Under the pieces are notes generated by a model, which made no database searches, was not told the DNA's origin, and saw only the letters and a list, made by a program, of their open reading frames with translations. The position numbers and the translations under genes are program-made. Positions 1 to 17,465 of a stretch of 64,000 nt of DNA are shown here, one piece after another; the stretch's first letter is position 1; every line of letters begins with the position of its first letter. This stretch comes from Lentinus brumalis (lineage: Eukaryota > Basidiomycota > Agaricomycetes > Polyporales > Polyporaceae). Where the stretch lies: NCBI GenBank assembly GCA_001792895.1, contig MARA01000002.1:1984001-2048000 (forward strand). The letters run 5' to 3'.

Positions 1-480
1 GTCAAACATCCGCGGTATGCGGTGCTCAAGCAGACGAGGGAGGACGCCGCGATGCCTCGGCGCAGTCGCAGTGGCCGTAGGTGGTAGTGCAGGGGGCGAC
101 ACCGCGCCCGCAAGCATCGTGTCCGCCGTCTCCTTCGACGCTTCCGCCGCTCCCCGTCCCTCCGCTGTACCATCCTCCGACCTCTGCAGACCAGACCCGG
201 CCATGAGCGCGCGCGCCTCCTCATCCACGTCGTCGAACTTGTCCTGCTTCACCGCACCGATGGAGTACGCCCACACGCCCACCGCAAAGCCTGCAAGCAC
301 AACTCCGGTTATGGCGTTGCGTAGTCTGAATGGTTGACGTGCGCGCTGCAGGCCGGGAGACATAACCTGAAGGGAGAGGAGCGTTCGCAAATGGTCGGTC
401 CATGGAGAAGTCAGAACACGTACGTTCTTAGGACGATACGATGCGCGAGCATATTTGGGATCGACGTATTGGTCCGGCAT
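1..480 (-). CDS. COA3: COA3/Cox25-type cytochrome c oxidase assembly factor (3' end beyond window)
   Basis: Small inner-mitochondrial-membrane protein that helps regulate Cox1 synthesis and early cytochrome c oxidase assembly. Exon 1 is 480-424 (19 codons, starting MPDQYVDPKYARASYRPKN); a 57-nt GTACGT...CAG intron (423-367) follows; exon 2 runs from 366 to the window edge. The diagnostic core FRLRNAITGVVLAGFAVGVW, followed by YSIGAVKQDKFDDVDEEA, matches the Coa3 family: one transmembrane helix and then the conserved VKQD-F-D-DEEA segment. An Ala/Pro/Thr-rich tail continues to base 1 with no stop, so the C-terminus lies outside. It reads in the same direction as COX7a 400 bp upstream, also a cytochrome oxidase gene. 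Family assignment is firm; length cannot be judged. Confidence 0.85.
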   Translation of the reverse strand, partial: MPDQYVDPKYARASYRPKNVRVLTSPWTDHLRTLLSLQVMSPGLQRARQPFRLRNAITGVVLAGFAVGVWAYSIGAVKQDKFDDVDEEARALMAGSGLQRSEDGTAEGRGAAEASKETADTMLAGAVSPPALPPTATATAPRHRGVLPRLLEHRIPRMFD

Positions 481-880
481 GGTGTCACCGTTGTGAACGC
501 GATGATGGAAGGGCGGAAAGGACGCAGACGGAGGAAGAGGACGAGAGCAAGCTAGAGCAAGCCGCACGCGCGAACCTCTTCCGAGATGGGATGCACGTGT
601 ATGTGCTTCGCGTCAAGCTCATTGCTCCTTCATGCTCTGGACGTATTGCAGTTCATGTATTGCAAAAGCAGAACTGATCCAGTGCAGGTACATGCATGCT
701 TGTAAAGATACTATGTATTGGATGGGCGCAGAGCAGAGCGGGGCGCGTCGGGGGAGATCGGGTGTCGGGCGCGCGCACTCTACGATGCAGACCTCACACA
801 CGCAAAGATGCCTTGTCTAACAGCGCCATATTGTGAACAACGGCTACTACATTGTGTGTGCACCGTCCCATTTGCCCACA
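481..880. other. Intergenic: COA3 5' region / COX7a 3' region
   Basis: About 400 bp between the COA3 start and the COX7a stop. It should hold the COA3 promoter and the COX7a 3' UTR. No convincing gene, repeat or TATA box was seen. Confidence 0.5.
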
Positions 881-1338
881 TCAATCCGACGCGGGCTTGC
901 CCTGTTGGCGGCAGGCGGAGAACGACGTTAGCACGACGGTGTACAGAGTCCCGTCCGGTAGCACAAGACTTACCCGGATGAGCTCGAACGCGCCGTACGC
1001 CGAGCTGAGCATACCAACAGTGAAGATGGCGTAGTATGCCCCTGATGGACAGCGAATTCAGGGAGGAGTCCTGGGGCGTCGGGGAAATACGGTACTCACT
1101 GACGTAGATCTTCGAACGGGGAAGGCGATAGTAGATGGGGATGTGCTGGGACTGGGGAGCATGCAACCATGTTGAACAGGCTGTACGCATAACGTCCGAG
1201 GGACCGAGCTGCAACTCACCTGGACCAGCTTCTGTCTCTCTACGACATGGTTGGGCTCTGCCAGAGAGAAATTTGTTGAGATCAACGCATTGTGGCATCA
1301 TTCCACCAACACTGACTGTTGACGAGCGCGTTGAGCAT
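881..1338 (-). CDS. COX7: Cytochrome c oxidase subunit VIIa
   Basis: Small nuclear-encoded subunit of respiratory complex IV with a single membrane helix. It becomes visible only after removing four short introns. Five exons (first 22 nt, 1338-1317; last encoding GKPASD before TGA at 883-881) join to a protein of about 62 residues: MLNALVNKPNHVVERQKL, then IPIYYRLPRSKIYVRAYYA, then IFTVGMLSSAYGAFELIRG and KPASD. The VERQK segment, the LPRSK-Y motif just before the helix and the positively charged end are typical of Cox7/COX7A. All junctions use GT-AG. The long open frame covering 780-1679 on this strand is read-through of these introns. The start is 123 bp from the divergent YAF9 start. Confidence 0.85.
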
Positions 1339-1461
1339 TTTGAACGCAGAGGTGCGGAACGAGGAGGTAGTGGTCGAAGATGAAGGAGTGAGGTCAACTC
1401 GTGAGGCGGAGTTCCAAACGCCGAACCGGCGCGACTCGCCTCGAACGCGTCCTCGACCGTC
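1339..1461. promoter_or_regulatory. Shared divergent promoter of COX7a and YAF9
   Basis: Only 123 bp separate the two start codons, so both transcription starts and 5' UTRs must lie in this spacer or overlap the neighbouring gene. No TATA box is evident. Inferred from gene layout only. Confidence 0.5.
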
Positions 1462-2403
1462 ATGGCCTCCAACGACCGCGTCCGCGTCCGAGTGCGTCCA
1501 CTCTCCTGCACAACCCTGTGCTGTTGCGCTGATGTCTGCATGCTAGGGTGTGACGATACACCGTCCTGTAATCTATGGAAACACTGCGGTCGTCCTGACC
1601 CCGAAGGAGAGGGAGGCGCTCCCGAGTCCCGACCACACCCACCGCTGGACGGTCGCCGTGCGTAGCGCCGCGTCTGCACCGGACTCTGATATTGTTGGAG
1701 GTGCGGATGATCTCAGCTACTTCATCAAGCGGGTGACGTTCAAGCTGCACGATACGTATACCAACCCGAACCGAAGTGAGTGTGCCACCCGGCGCATGCA
1801 TTCTCCTTGTTCCTGAACTTCGTCTGCAGATGTCGACAAGCCTCCCTTCGAGGTCTCAGAGACAGGGTGCGTTTTCTGAGCTCAAGGCTACGTTACGTAC
1901 TGACAATTCAGGCAAGGTGGGGTGAATTCGAGATTACCATCCGAATAAACTTCGTCGCCGAGTCGGGCGAGAAGGCCGTCACCTTCTATCACCACCTCAA
2001 GCTGCACCCCTGGACTGCTGCCGGTAGCGGCGAACCTGAGATACCCTCAATTGAGGCTGCTGCAAAAGCTGGTCCCGTGCATTCGTGGCAGTACGACGAG
2101 ATCGTCTTCAGCGACCCGTACCAGGTCTTCCTGAATATCCTCACTGCGCACCCTCCCACTCCTCTTCCCAAACACAGGCGGCGCCCCGTGCCCTTCCACA
2201 CAGCGAATCCTGCCTCTCTTGAAGCTTCGAAGGGCGGCACACCCGAGTTCACGCAGGAAATGGAGAAGGAGGAGGCAGACCGCCTGGAGAAGGCACTGAA
2301 GACGATCGTCGAAGACACGCACAAGTGGCGCAACAAGCTCATTGAGAAAGAGAACGAGTCCAATCGGCTCAAGAAGGAGCTAGAGGCCGCGTTACAGTCC
2401 TAG
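1462..2403 (+). CDS. YAF9: YEATS-domain protein, Yaf9/GAS41 type
   Basis: Histone acyl-lysine reader, in yeast shared by the SWR1 remodeller and the NuA4 acetyltransferase; nuclear. Four exons: 1462-1491, 1547-1775, 1830-1866 and 1917-2403, giving 260 aa with phases that agree at every junction. The YEATS fold is recognisable from HRPVIYGNTAVVL (residues ~14-26), HTHRWTVAVRS, YFIKRVTFKLHDTYTNPNR, VDKPPFEVSETGWGEFEI and the HHLKLHPW segment. The last ~45 residues are charged and predicted coiled coil (EKEEADRLEKALKTIVED...), as in Yaf9/GAS41, where this tail binds partner subunits. Exon 4 uses acceptor CAAG at 1916 rather than the CAG at 1911, because only that keeps the conserved ETGWGEFE. 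It converges with the ATR gene 118 bp downstream. Confidence 0.9.
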
Positions 2404-2521
2404 TGCGAAGATCATGGATTTATGTAGCAATACAGTGATGTGTAGGATGTATGATACAGTGTAGCAGGTCGTTAGCGGGTATATTGTATGTAGTCATTCT
2501 TGATCTCAGCTCCACGGGTGA

Positions 2522-11080
<8,559 letters not shown>

Positions 11081-11379
11081 AGCGTCAGCATATCTTGAGT
11101 TCAACGCCTAAGAAAGGGGGAGTGATATGTGTGGGTGGTTGCCAGTAGGACGGGGGACGATTGAATGGTGGAGGATCCAAGGAGGCGCGCGAAACGCGTC
11201 GGTGGCAAATGGTCGCGTCGTACGAGCGCTTACTGTACCTGGCTGTGTGCTGCTCAAACTGCAATCAGAGGTATGCACACGATATACCGGTGATACCACA
11301 AATAGTGGCTGGACAGATGAAGAGTCTACATATATGACTGGCAAGCGCGAGCTGAGAGTCCCCGGACAAGTAGCTAGAG

Positions 11380-14300
11380 CTACTTGCGACCCGCTCGTCT
11401 CTTCTCTTTCATCTTCTCTCTTTCCAGAGCCTTCTCCTCCGCCCGCTCCGACTCGATCGAACCGAACACCCGCTTCATCCGCTCGTTGTACGCCCGGTCC
11501 TTCTCCTTCTGCTTCTTCTGCTGCTCCCCTGCCAAGAAACGCGCGTCCTTGCGCAATTCGCGGATCGCACCCTTGCGCTCCTGCTTGTACTGCGCACGCA
11601 GCTTCGCCGCCGCGTTCCGCTCGTGGTCCGGGTCGCGATTGCGAAGGTAGTTCGACGTGGTGTGCTCGAACTTCGGAACATATGTGGGGATGGGTATAGG
11701 CTTGTGTGCCTGGAGCCGTAAGGGTCGACGAGCTTGGAGGGCGAACTTCAACATGCGACCAAGGCTATCCTGTAATGACTGCATCCTGGTCTGTAGCATG
11801 TATGAGTCCGTATGCAGATTGCATAACAAGTAGGGACACATACTGAGAGCTCTGATGGAAGGCCGCTGCTTTTGATCGAAGCAAGGATCTCCCCTAATGG
11901 TGTGAACAGCTCAACGAAGCCATCCAGGCCCTTGTATGAGTCCGCAAACCGGTTGAGAAGCTCGAAGGTCAGGCCGAGGAGATCAACCTTCTCTTGTTCG
12001 CTAAGCTCCGACTCGCACAAGCTCCTCGTCATGTCAGGCTTGTTCACTGACAGTTTCTTTGCCTTCTTGATGTCGATGACAAGGGGTAAAGTACACGATG
12101 TCCGGAAGTCCAAGACTGGGAAGCTGCCTGGCAATGAGTCGACGCTTGTGTACGAGTGTGGAGCCAGATGAAGCACGGAGTTGACGAGGAAGTTGATCGC
12201 TTCCGGCACAAACCGCTTCGAGAGCTTCTCGTAATGGAGGAAAAGGCTGCACAAGAACAACCCGCTTGCGATGTCTTGCAAACTCCGAATGCGACCAAGT
12301 CCAAGATACGCTCCCATGAGCAGTCGTGCGGGAGATATGACGGGGTGGTTGAGGTCGCTCGTCGGCCACAGCTGTCCTATGACCCGTAAGAGCGACAACT
12401 CCGGTATCCCAGGCCATGTCTTCGCCTCGGGGTCGAGCGCTCCCTTCGAAAGTCCACGCTTCAAGTTCTTGTGCATCAGGGTGAGTTTCTCGACGAACGC
12501 CTCTGCGGACTGGATAGGGTATGACTTTGTGAGTGCGGCAAGGTGGGGGAGAAGGGATGCAAGAACGGTGTGGCGTGGCATCGGAGGGGCGGTGATGTAG
12601 AGGATGTGCTCGATGAGGACAGTGTTCAGTCCCTAGATATTGAGTGAGCGCGTGCTCTCTTCAGTACAGAGCGTCAGACCCACCTGCAGCTTGAATTTGT
12701 TGTCTTCCGCCAAGCTCGGATGGTGAAGGGTACGAATACGCTTAAGAACAGTTGAGACGTCCTTCTCGTCGACGTCCTCAATGATCTCAAGGAACTCGTC
12801 ATGAGTCTCCGGACAAGGGAATGTGTACGGCAGCTCCTTCGCAGCAGGGGCTGACTTCGTGCGTCGTGCTCGCTTCGTCTCCACCAGGACTTCGGTCTCG
12901 CCTTCTTCGCCGTCCTCTTCACCAGATTCATCCTCCGCACTCTCGAAGTCGTCGGCAACCGAGCCGTCTGCGTCAACGTCTTCTTCATCGCCTGACGCGT
13001 CCTCATCATCGTCCTCCTCACTGCTCTCACCCTCGTCTTCATCATCCTCGCGCTCTTCCTCTTCACCTGCGCCAGCCATAGAGACGTCGTCGCCCAAGCC
13101 AGCGCCGAGCCCGCTCCAAGCCTGCTCCTGCTCCTCATCAAAGTCGTCCTCGAGATCATCTCCACCTCGCGGCTTCGCCTGCTTGCGCTTGCCTTTCTGC
13201 TGCTCATCTTCGCTCTCACTCTCCTCGCCCCGCATCCGCCTAAGTCGTCGCATCTCGGCTTTCTCAAGAGCTTCCTTCTCCTCCAGCGCGAGTTCCTCCT
13301 CTGTCTTAGTCCGGTCCTTCGGCTTCGCACGGCGATCGAGCGCAAGCTCGCGCACAGCCTGATCATACTCTTTGTCCTGGTCGTCCGCTAGAGGCGCTGC
13401 AGGAGGTGGCACCGTGGCGGGGCCGTCTTCGGAAGGTCCGGCTGGCGTTTCGGCGGGTGGAGGGGCGTAAAGCAGTGAACGAATCGAATCGAGCTCTTGA
13501 TCTAGCTCGTGACGGAGGTTCTCATCTTCCTCTTGTTGCGTTTGGCGTAGGATCTGCATCAAGCGCATGAGCAAAGGCAGAGGTCGATGCGAGAGTCACG
13601 AACGAACCTTGTGCTGCTTGCTCTTTGCAATCACTTCCGCCATGACCTCCGCCTTGGACTTCTTGCGTGCAGGCTGACGTGGAATATGAGCATCATTCTT
13701 TCAAACACGCAAGGAAGTAGCGCACCTCGTCTTCGTCTTCATCGCCCTCATCCTCGTCACCAAAGCCACCAAAGTGAGACCTCTCAACGGTCCGCTTGTC
13801 CAATTGACCTGCGCGCGTGTTTAACGCGAGGGAGCTAAAGGATAAAAACTGTCGCAATACGTACCTTGTTCATCCTCGTCATCGTCGAGGCCCAAACCGA
13901 CATTGTCAAAGTCGTCTAGCTTGGACAGACTTTGACCGTAGTGAGTAAGCTCATCTTCGTCTTCGAGGTTGAAAGCGGTGCCCTTCGACGCGCGCTGCCT
14001 TTCTCGCGTGAATCGCTCAAGCATACGTTCCTCGGGTGCCATGGTAGGGTCATTTTCACCGAACCGACGGTCAACAATGCCGCCCGCACGGTCTTTCTCC
14101 TCGAACTCCTTTAGTAGCGTCTTCTTCCTCTGTTGGCGGAAAAGCAAACGCAAACGCAAGCGACACGAATAATGAGGCATGATGCGTGCATCGTAAAACA
14201 CGATGTACGTACCTGCTCAATACCGGCTTGCTTGCTCTGTGCCGGACGTCCAGTTGTCCCAGTGATCTTCCTGCCCCCCACATCGTGTTTGACCTTCGTG

Positions 14301-14479
14301 ACCTTCACATCAAACGGGTTAAGCTTCTGCTGAATCTCCTTCATCCGCGCGGCCTTCTTCTCCTTGTCGCGCTCGGTAGGCGCAGCCCGCTTGCGCTTCT
14401 TGCCTGCCTGCGGTTGCTGCGCCAGCCCGGCCTCCTGCAGCGCGCTCTTTAGCTGCTTCAGTTGGGAGCCTTTGGCCAT
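11380..14479 (-). CDS. NOP14: NOP14, small-subunit processome protein
   Basis: Nucleolar factor needed for 18S rRNA maturation and 40S assembly. Starts MAKGSQLKQLKSALQEAG at 14479. Early exons carry the family signature LNPFDVKVTKVKHDVGGRKI, then KQAGIEQ; a GTACGT intron (about 14213-14132) leads to RKKTLLKEFEEKDRAGGIVD, then RRFGENDPTMAPEERMLERF. Then come short exons (GQLDKRTVERSHFGGFGDED and PARKKSKAEVMAEVIAKSKQHK), a long acidic Asp/Glu-rich block (about 13200-12880), the helical C-terminal half (12581-11850), and a basic tail rich in Lys/Arg/Glu that stops at 11382-11380 (KMKEKRRAGRK). Acidic middle plus basic C-terminus is typical of Nop14. The antisense Ser/Pro-rich frame at 12823-13362 is only the complement of the acidic block. 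It is in tandem with the ATR gene about 300 bp downstream. Confidence 0.9.
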
Positions 14480-15021
14480 GGCTCGAATTCACAGAGAGAT
14501 ATGAAAAGCCAGACGAAGCGAGGACGCGGGCGAGAGAAGCCAACCAAGAACCAAGCACAGAGCACTGACCAGACGGCCGGCCTGGCTGCGTCTCCCGTCC
14601 AAAATAATGTCACAGTCACGGAGGGTCACAGGCAAGATTCCCGATCTACCGGTCGCCCAGCGTCTGCAGCCAATCGGCGTTTGGCCTCGCCATCAGCTGT
14701 GTGGGCGCGCATCATGGCACTTGGAATGACGATACATATTGCTCTGCCATTGTGCTGTTTACGAGGTTTGTGAGCTCTTATCTACTGTTTTCCATCCCTT
14801 GCATAGGAAGAACGTTCTCATGACAATGCAGCGATCCTGAAACGCGTTACGTTGAACCTGCTGGGAACCAAGGCTTATGTCCTGGCACGAACACTCTCTC
14901 CAAGTCGGGAGGTTCTTTGTCTGCACGCTATATAAAAAGACCTGATTTTCCTCTCAGAAATGACACAAGATATTCCTCGTCATCACCTGCAACTACACTC
15001 CGCGCAACTTCTGACATCATC
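14480..15021. other. Divergent intergenic region between NOP14 and the knuckle gene
   Basis: About 540 bp serving both genes. The only clear element is the TATA box near the plus-strand gene (reported separately). No other gene or repeat was seen. Confidence 0.5.
14929..14938 (+). promoter_or_regulatory. TATA box for the gene at 15022
   Basis: TATATAAAAA lies 84 bases upstream of the ATG at 15022 and is a good match to a TATA box. Most genes in this window lack one, so this gene may be more tightly regulated than its housekeeping neighbours. Confidence 0.55.
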
Positions 15022-15630
15022 ATGTCCCGCCGCCGGTCGACACTGCCCGCGCTCCTCAGCTCTCTTTCACCGCCTTTCAGGCAGCAGCAGGCCCCTCGCA
15101 GAGTCAGCGCTCCTCCTCACTTCAGTGACGACTCGCCAAGCTCCGCCAGGCGAGAGAAGTTTTGCCAGCACTGTGACCTGTCCCGCACCGGACACTCAAT
15201 TTCCGGATGTCCAAACGTCTATCCACCGATCGCCCCGAAGTGGTTCGAAAAAGTCTGGAAGATGCTCGTCGAGCCTGCAGTGAAGAGGAACAGCCGTTTG
15301 GTGCGAAGCCTGGAGCGCCTCAATGCGTTGGAACGCGACCTTCCCGGCGCGGTCTACGTGATGCTTCTTCACGCGGATCAAGTGTCAGTGGAGATGGAGG
15401 TAGCTCGATCCCTCAAGTATGAAGCGCGATGCCTTCATCCCGGGGACAGCTGGCCAGGTACCTCGGATGGACTTCTGATCATTGGCAGTGAGGCCGAGGA
15501 GGTCGAGTCGGTCCGCGCCGATCTACTTCGGCACGCCGTGAACCGCGACACCTGGGAAGACGTTGTTGTCGACGCACTGGGGATGGATAGGAAGGATTTC
15601 TGGGGGATGACCACAGCCTGGAGGCACTAG
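15022..15630 (+). CDS. 202-aa knuckle protein 1 (unknown function)
   Basis: Single-exon gene with its own TATA box. Start chosen at MSRRRSTLPALLSSLSPPF; the frame is open upstream without an ATG. Residues 1-45 are basic, Ser/Pro/Arg-rich and probably disordered. Residues ~48-63 (bases 15163-15210) contain CQHCDLSRTGHSISGC, a C-X2-C-X6-H-X4-C arrangement resembling a CCHC zinc knuckle but with two extra residues before His. The remaining ~135 residues look globular (WFEKVWKMLVEPAVKR..., GAVYVMLLHADQVSVEMEVA..., DGLLIIGSEAEEVESVRADL). I do not recognise the family. The downstream gene at 16310 has the same knuckle spacing, nearly the same length and a similar C-terminal pattern, so the two look like old paralogues. 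Nucleic-acid binding is possible but unproven. Confidence 0.75.
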   Translation: MSRRRSTLPALLSSLSPPFRQQQAPRRVSAPPHFSDDSPSSARREKFCQHCDLSRTGHSISGCPNVYPPIAPKWFEKVWKMLVEPAVKRNSRLVRSLERLNALERDLPGAVYVMLLHADQVSVEMEVARSLKYEARCLHPGDSWPGTSDGLLIIGSEAEEVESVRADLLRHAVNRDTWEDVVVDALGMDRKDFWGMTTAWRH

Positions 15631-15872
15631 AGAGGCCGTATGGACATTCAACACAAAGTGAGCAACATCGACGTAGCATGTCCACCGACAACTCACTCAC
15701 AGTCTTTGTTTGGAAAGGCTTGGTAGGCTTGCTCGCTTGGCGCATGATGATTGCGGACACTAGTATCTCTCACTTTTCTCGGACGTTTTGTTGTTGTATG
15801 TATTGCGCTTTCACTGTGTATCCTCTTTCAAGGCGTCGAAGAAGCGGGACGGCCGCGAGTCCGGGACCTACC

Positions 15873-15896
15873 ACTGACGACACTGACGACACTGAC
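15873..15896. repeat. Short tandem repeat, ACTGACGAC x ~2.7
   Basis: Two exact copies of ACTGACGAC followed by a partial ACTGAC. Short and probably neutral. Confidence 0.7.
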
Positions 15897-15939
15897 AAAG
15901 GACAGAATCAGATAAGCTCAGTTTGCCTGAGAGGAATAA

Positions 15940-16111
15940 GGCCCCGTTTGGCAGCTGGGTTAAGAGAAGGTTAAGAGATGGATTGCCCGCCAAATCCTTC
16001 TCGTGATGGGAGTGGGGTCGCTTTGGAGTACGGGCGGCTAGGACCATTTGGCGGGCAAACCGAGCTTGTCCATCTCTTAACCTACTCTTAACCCGGCTGC
16101 CAAACGGGGCC
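15940..16111. mobile_element. PIF/Harbinger-like MITE (172 bp)
   Basis: Both ends begin GGCCCCGTTTGGCAGC read inward. The terminal inverted repeats are about 42 bp with two mismatches (positions 15940-15981 against 16070-16111), and each arm also carries an internal motif GTTAAGAG...GGTTAAGAGATGG. A second inverted segment, TTGCCCGCCAAAT, follows inside with slightly different spacing. The element is flanked by TAA on both sides (15937-15939 and 16112-16114), fitting the 3-bp TWA/TAA target duplication of the PIF/Harbinger superfamily (Tourist-type MITEs). It has no coding capacity and would form a long hairpin. High repeat identity suggests fairly recent insertion. Confidence 0.88.
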
Positions 16112-16309
16112 TAAGAAAATGGTACGAATGAGGTAGTGAGACTATACCATGTAAGTACAAAGAAGAATGGAGCGGCGTACTACCAAGAGCTTTGAGATTG
16201 CGACCTGCTTGTTCAAATTGTCTGAAGCACACGCTCGATATCAACCCACGGCTTCAACAACTTCGTCAACAGCTGCCGTATCCTTACAACCCACATCATC
16301 GTAGTGGAG

Positions 16310-16967
16310 ATGGACGCTGATGCCAACCAGAGCAGCGGTCGCAGAATACTATCTGCCAGCACGGCGAGCACGCGCAGCACATCAGGCCGACGCCAGCATA
16401 GAGCCACGCCTTACGGCCGGCAGGGCCTTGCGACCCAGTCACCTCGAAGGCCTCCACGTTGTCGAACATGTGGACATCGGATGAAGGGACATGGAACGGG
16501 TGGTTGTCCCAAGGTACGTTTCGACCTCCCTGACGTCTTTTGTAAGGCTCACCATACATATACGATAGGCTAGAAACGACACGTTCCAGAGGCAGCAGTA
16601 CCTCAGAGAGCTGGAAGATAAGCATCGTGGATTGGTACAATTACTTGTAACCTCAGCTGAGGAGGCACCCACCGAAGTAGAGAAGGCTGAAGAACTTGGT
16701 TTCAAAACTTGCGTCGTCATGCTCGACGAAGGCTCAACTGCCGGCCAAAAGCTTGTCATGCTACTCCTCGGCGAGGACGGAAAGGCCGTACACAGCCTAG
16801 CAAACGCGTTCAACAAGGGGAAGAAGGGTCGCTGGACCAGCGTCGCGCGATGTGCATGGAGGGCGATCGTGGTCATTTCAAACAGGCCGTGGGTTCAGAA
16901 GGCGGCGGAGAAATTGCTGTTGAGTTGGCTGAGCGGTTGGGGCAAGGTTCACTGCAAGGCTGACTGA
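16310..16967 (+). CDS. 200-aa knuckle protein 2 (unknown function)
   Basis: Two exons, 16310-16513 and 16569-16967, joined by a 55-nt GTACGT...TAG intron in phase 0. The first ATG is MDADANQSSGRRILSAST. Residues ~20-50 are basic and Ser/Arg-rich; the knuckle CRTCGHRMKGHGTGGC (bases 16460-16507) repeats the C-X2-C-X6-H-X4-C spacing of the gene at 15022. It is followed by a charged helix (DTFQRQQYLRELEDKHRGLV) and a globular part with LLVTSAEEAPTEVEKAEELG, CVVMLDEGSTAGQKLVMLLL and GEDGKAVHSLANAF, similar in pattern to the neighbour. The C-terminus has an amphipathic or membrane-like stretch (WVQKAAEKLLLSWLSGWG). Function unknown; probably a diverged tandem paralogue. Confidence 0.75.
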
Positions 16968-17465
16968 TTGGTGATGCGAGGTGTGTCTTCCGCTGTTCAC
17001 AGACGAATCAATGCATGATTCTGACAGCATCCTAAGCATAGCGTATTTGTATAAGACGATGTCATGGGAGAACGGAACTATTGTACTCACCAATGGCGTG
17101 GCATAGTGATGTGTGCCAGTGATTGCTTCTCCTATAGCGAGCACATCGTCTTTGAAGGCGGTGAAGAACCGTCGGATAGCTGGCCACCGCTTGTGGTTCT
17201 ATACTTCGCAATAAGCAAAACTCGCGGACATTAGGTTTGTAGATGGTGGTGGACGGAAGGAACGCCGGGCGCGGGCATGGACCGGGGGCGATGCGAGTGG
17301 CAGTCGATGACCGACGGCTGCCAAGTACCGCCACCAACCGACGCTCTACCACAGACTATATTTCCATTCCTGCACATGCGCATGCGCCCGCAGCAATAGC
17401 CTCGGATCCCACTATCTGCTTGAGTCTCTCAGCTTGTGCACGGATTCCTCGCTAGTGTCAGTGCC
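16968..17465. other. Intergenic, promoter region of the CNH gene
   Basis: About 500 bp. No gene, repeat or TATA box recognised. Confidence 0.4.

Larger units (their letters stand above)
15631..16309. other. Intergenic region holding a short tandem repeat and a MITE
   Basis: About 680 bp between the two knuckle genes. It contains a three-copy 9-bp repeat and the Harbinger-like MITE; nothing else stands out. Confidence 0.5.

Noticed and set aside
780..1679. 299-codon minus-strand open frame
   Set aside because: Reads through the introns of COX7a; the spliced short protein matches a known family and this frame does not.
12823..13362. Ser-rich 179-codon plus-strand frame
   Set aside because: Antisense of the Asp/Glu-rich block of NOP14; composition is a mirror effect.
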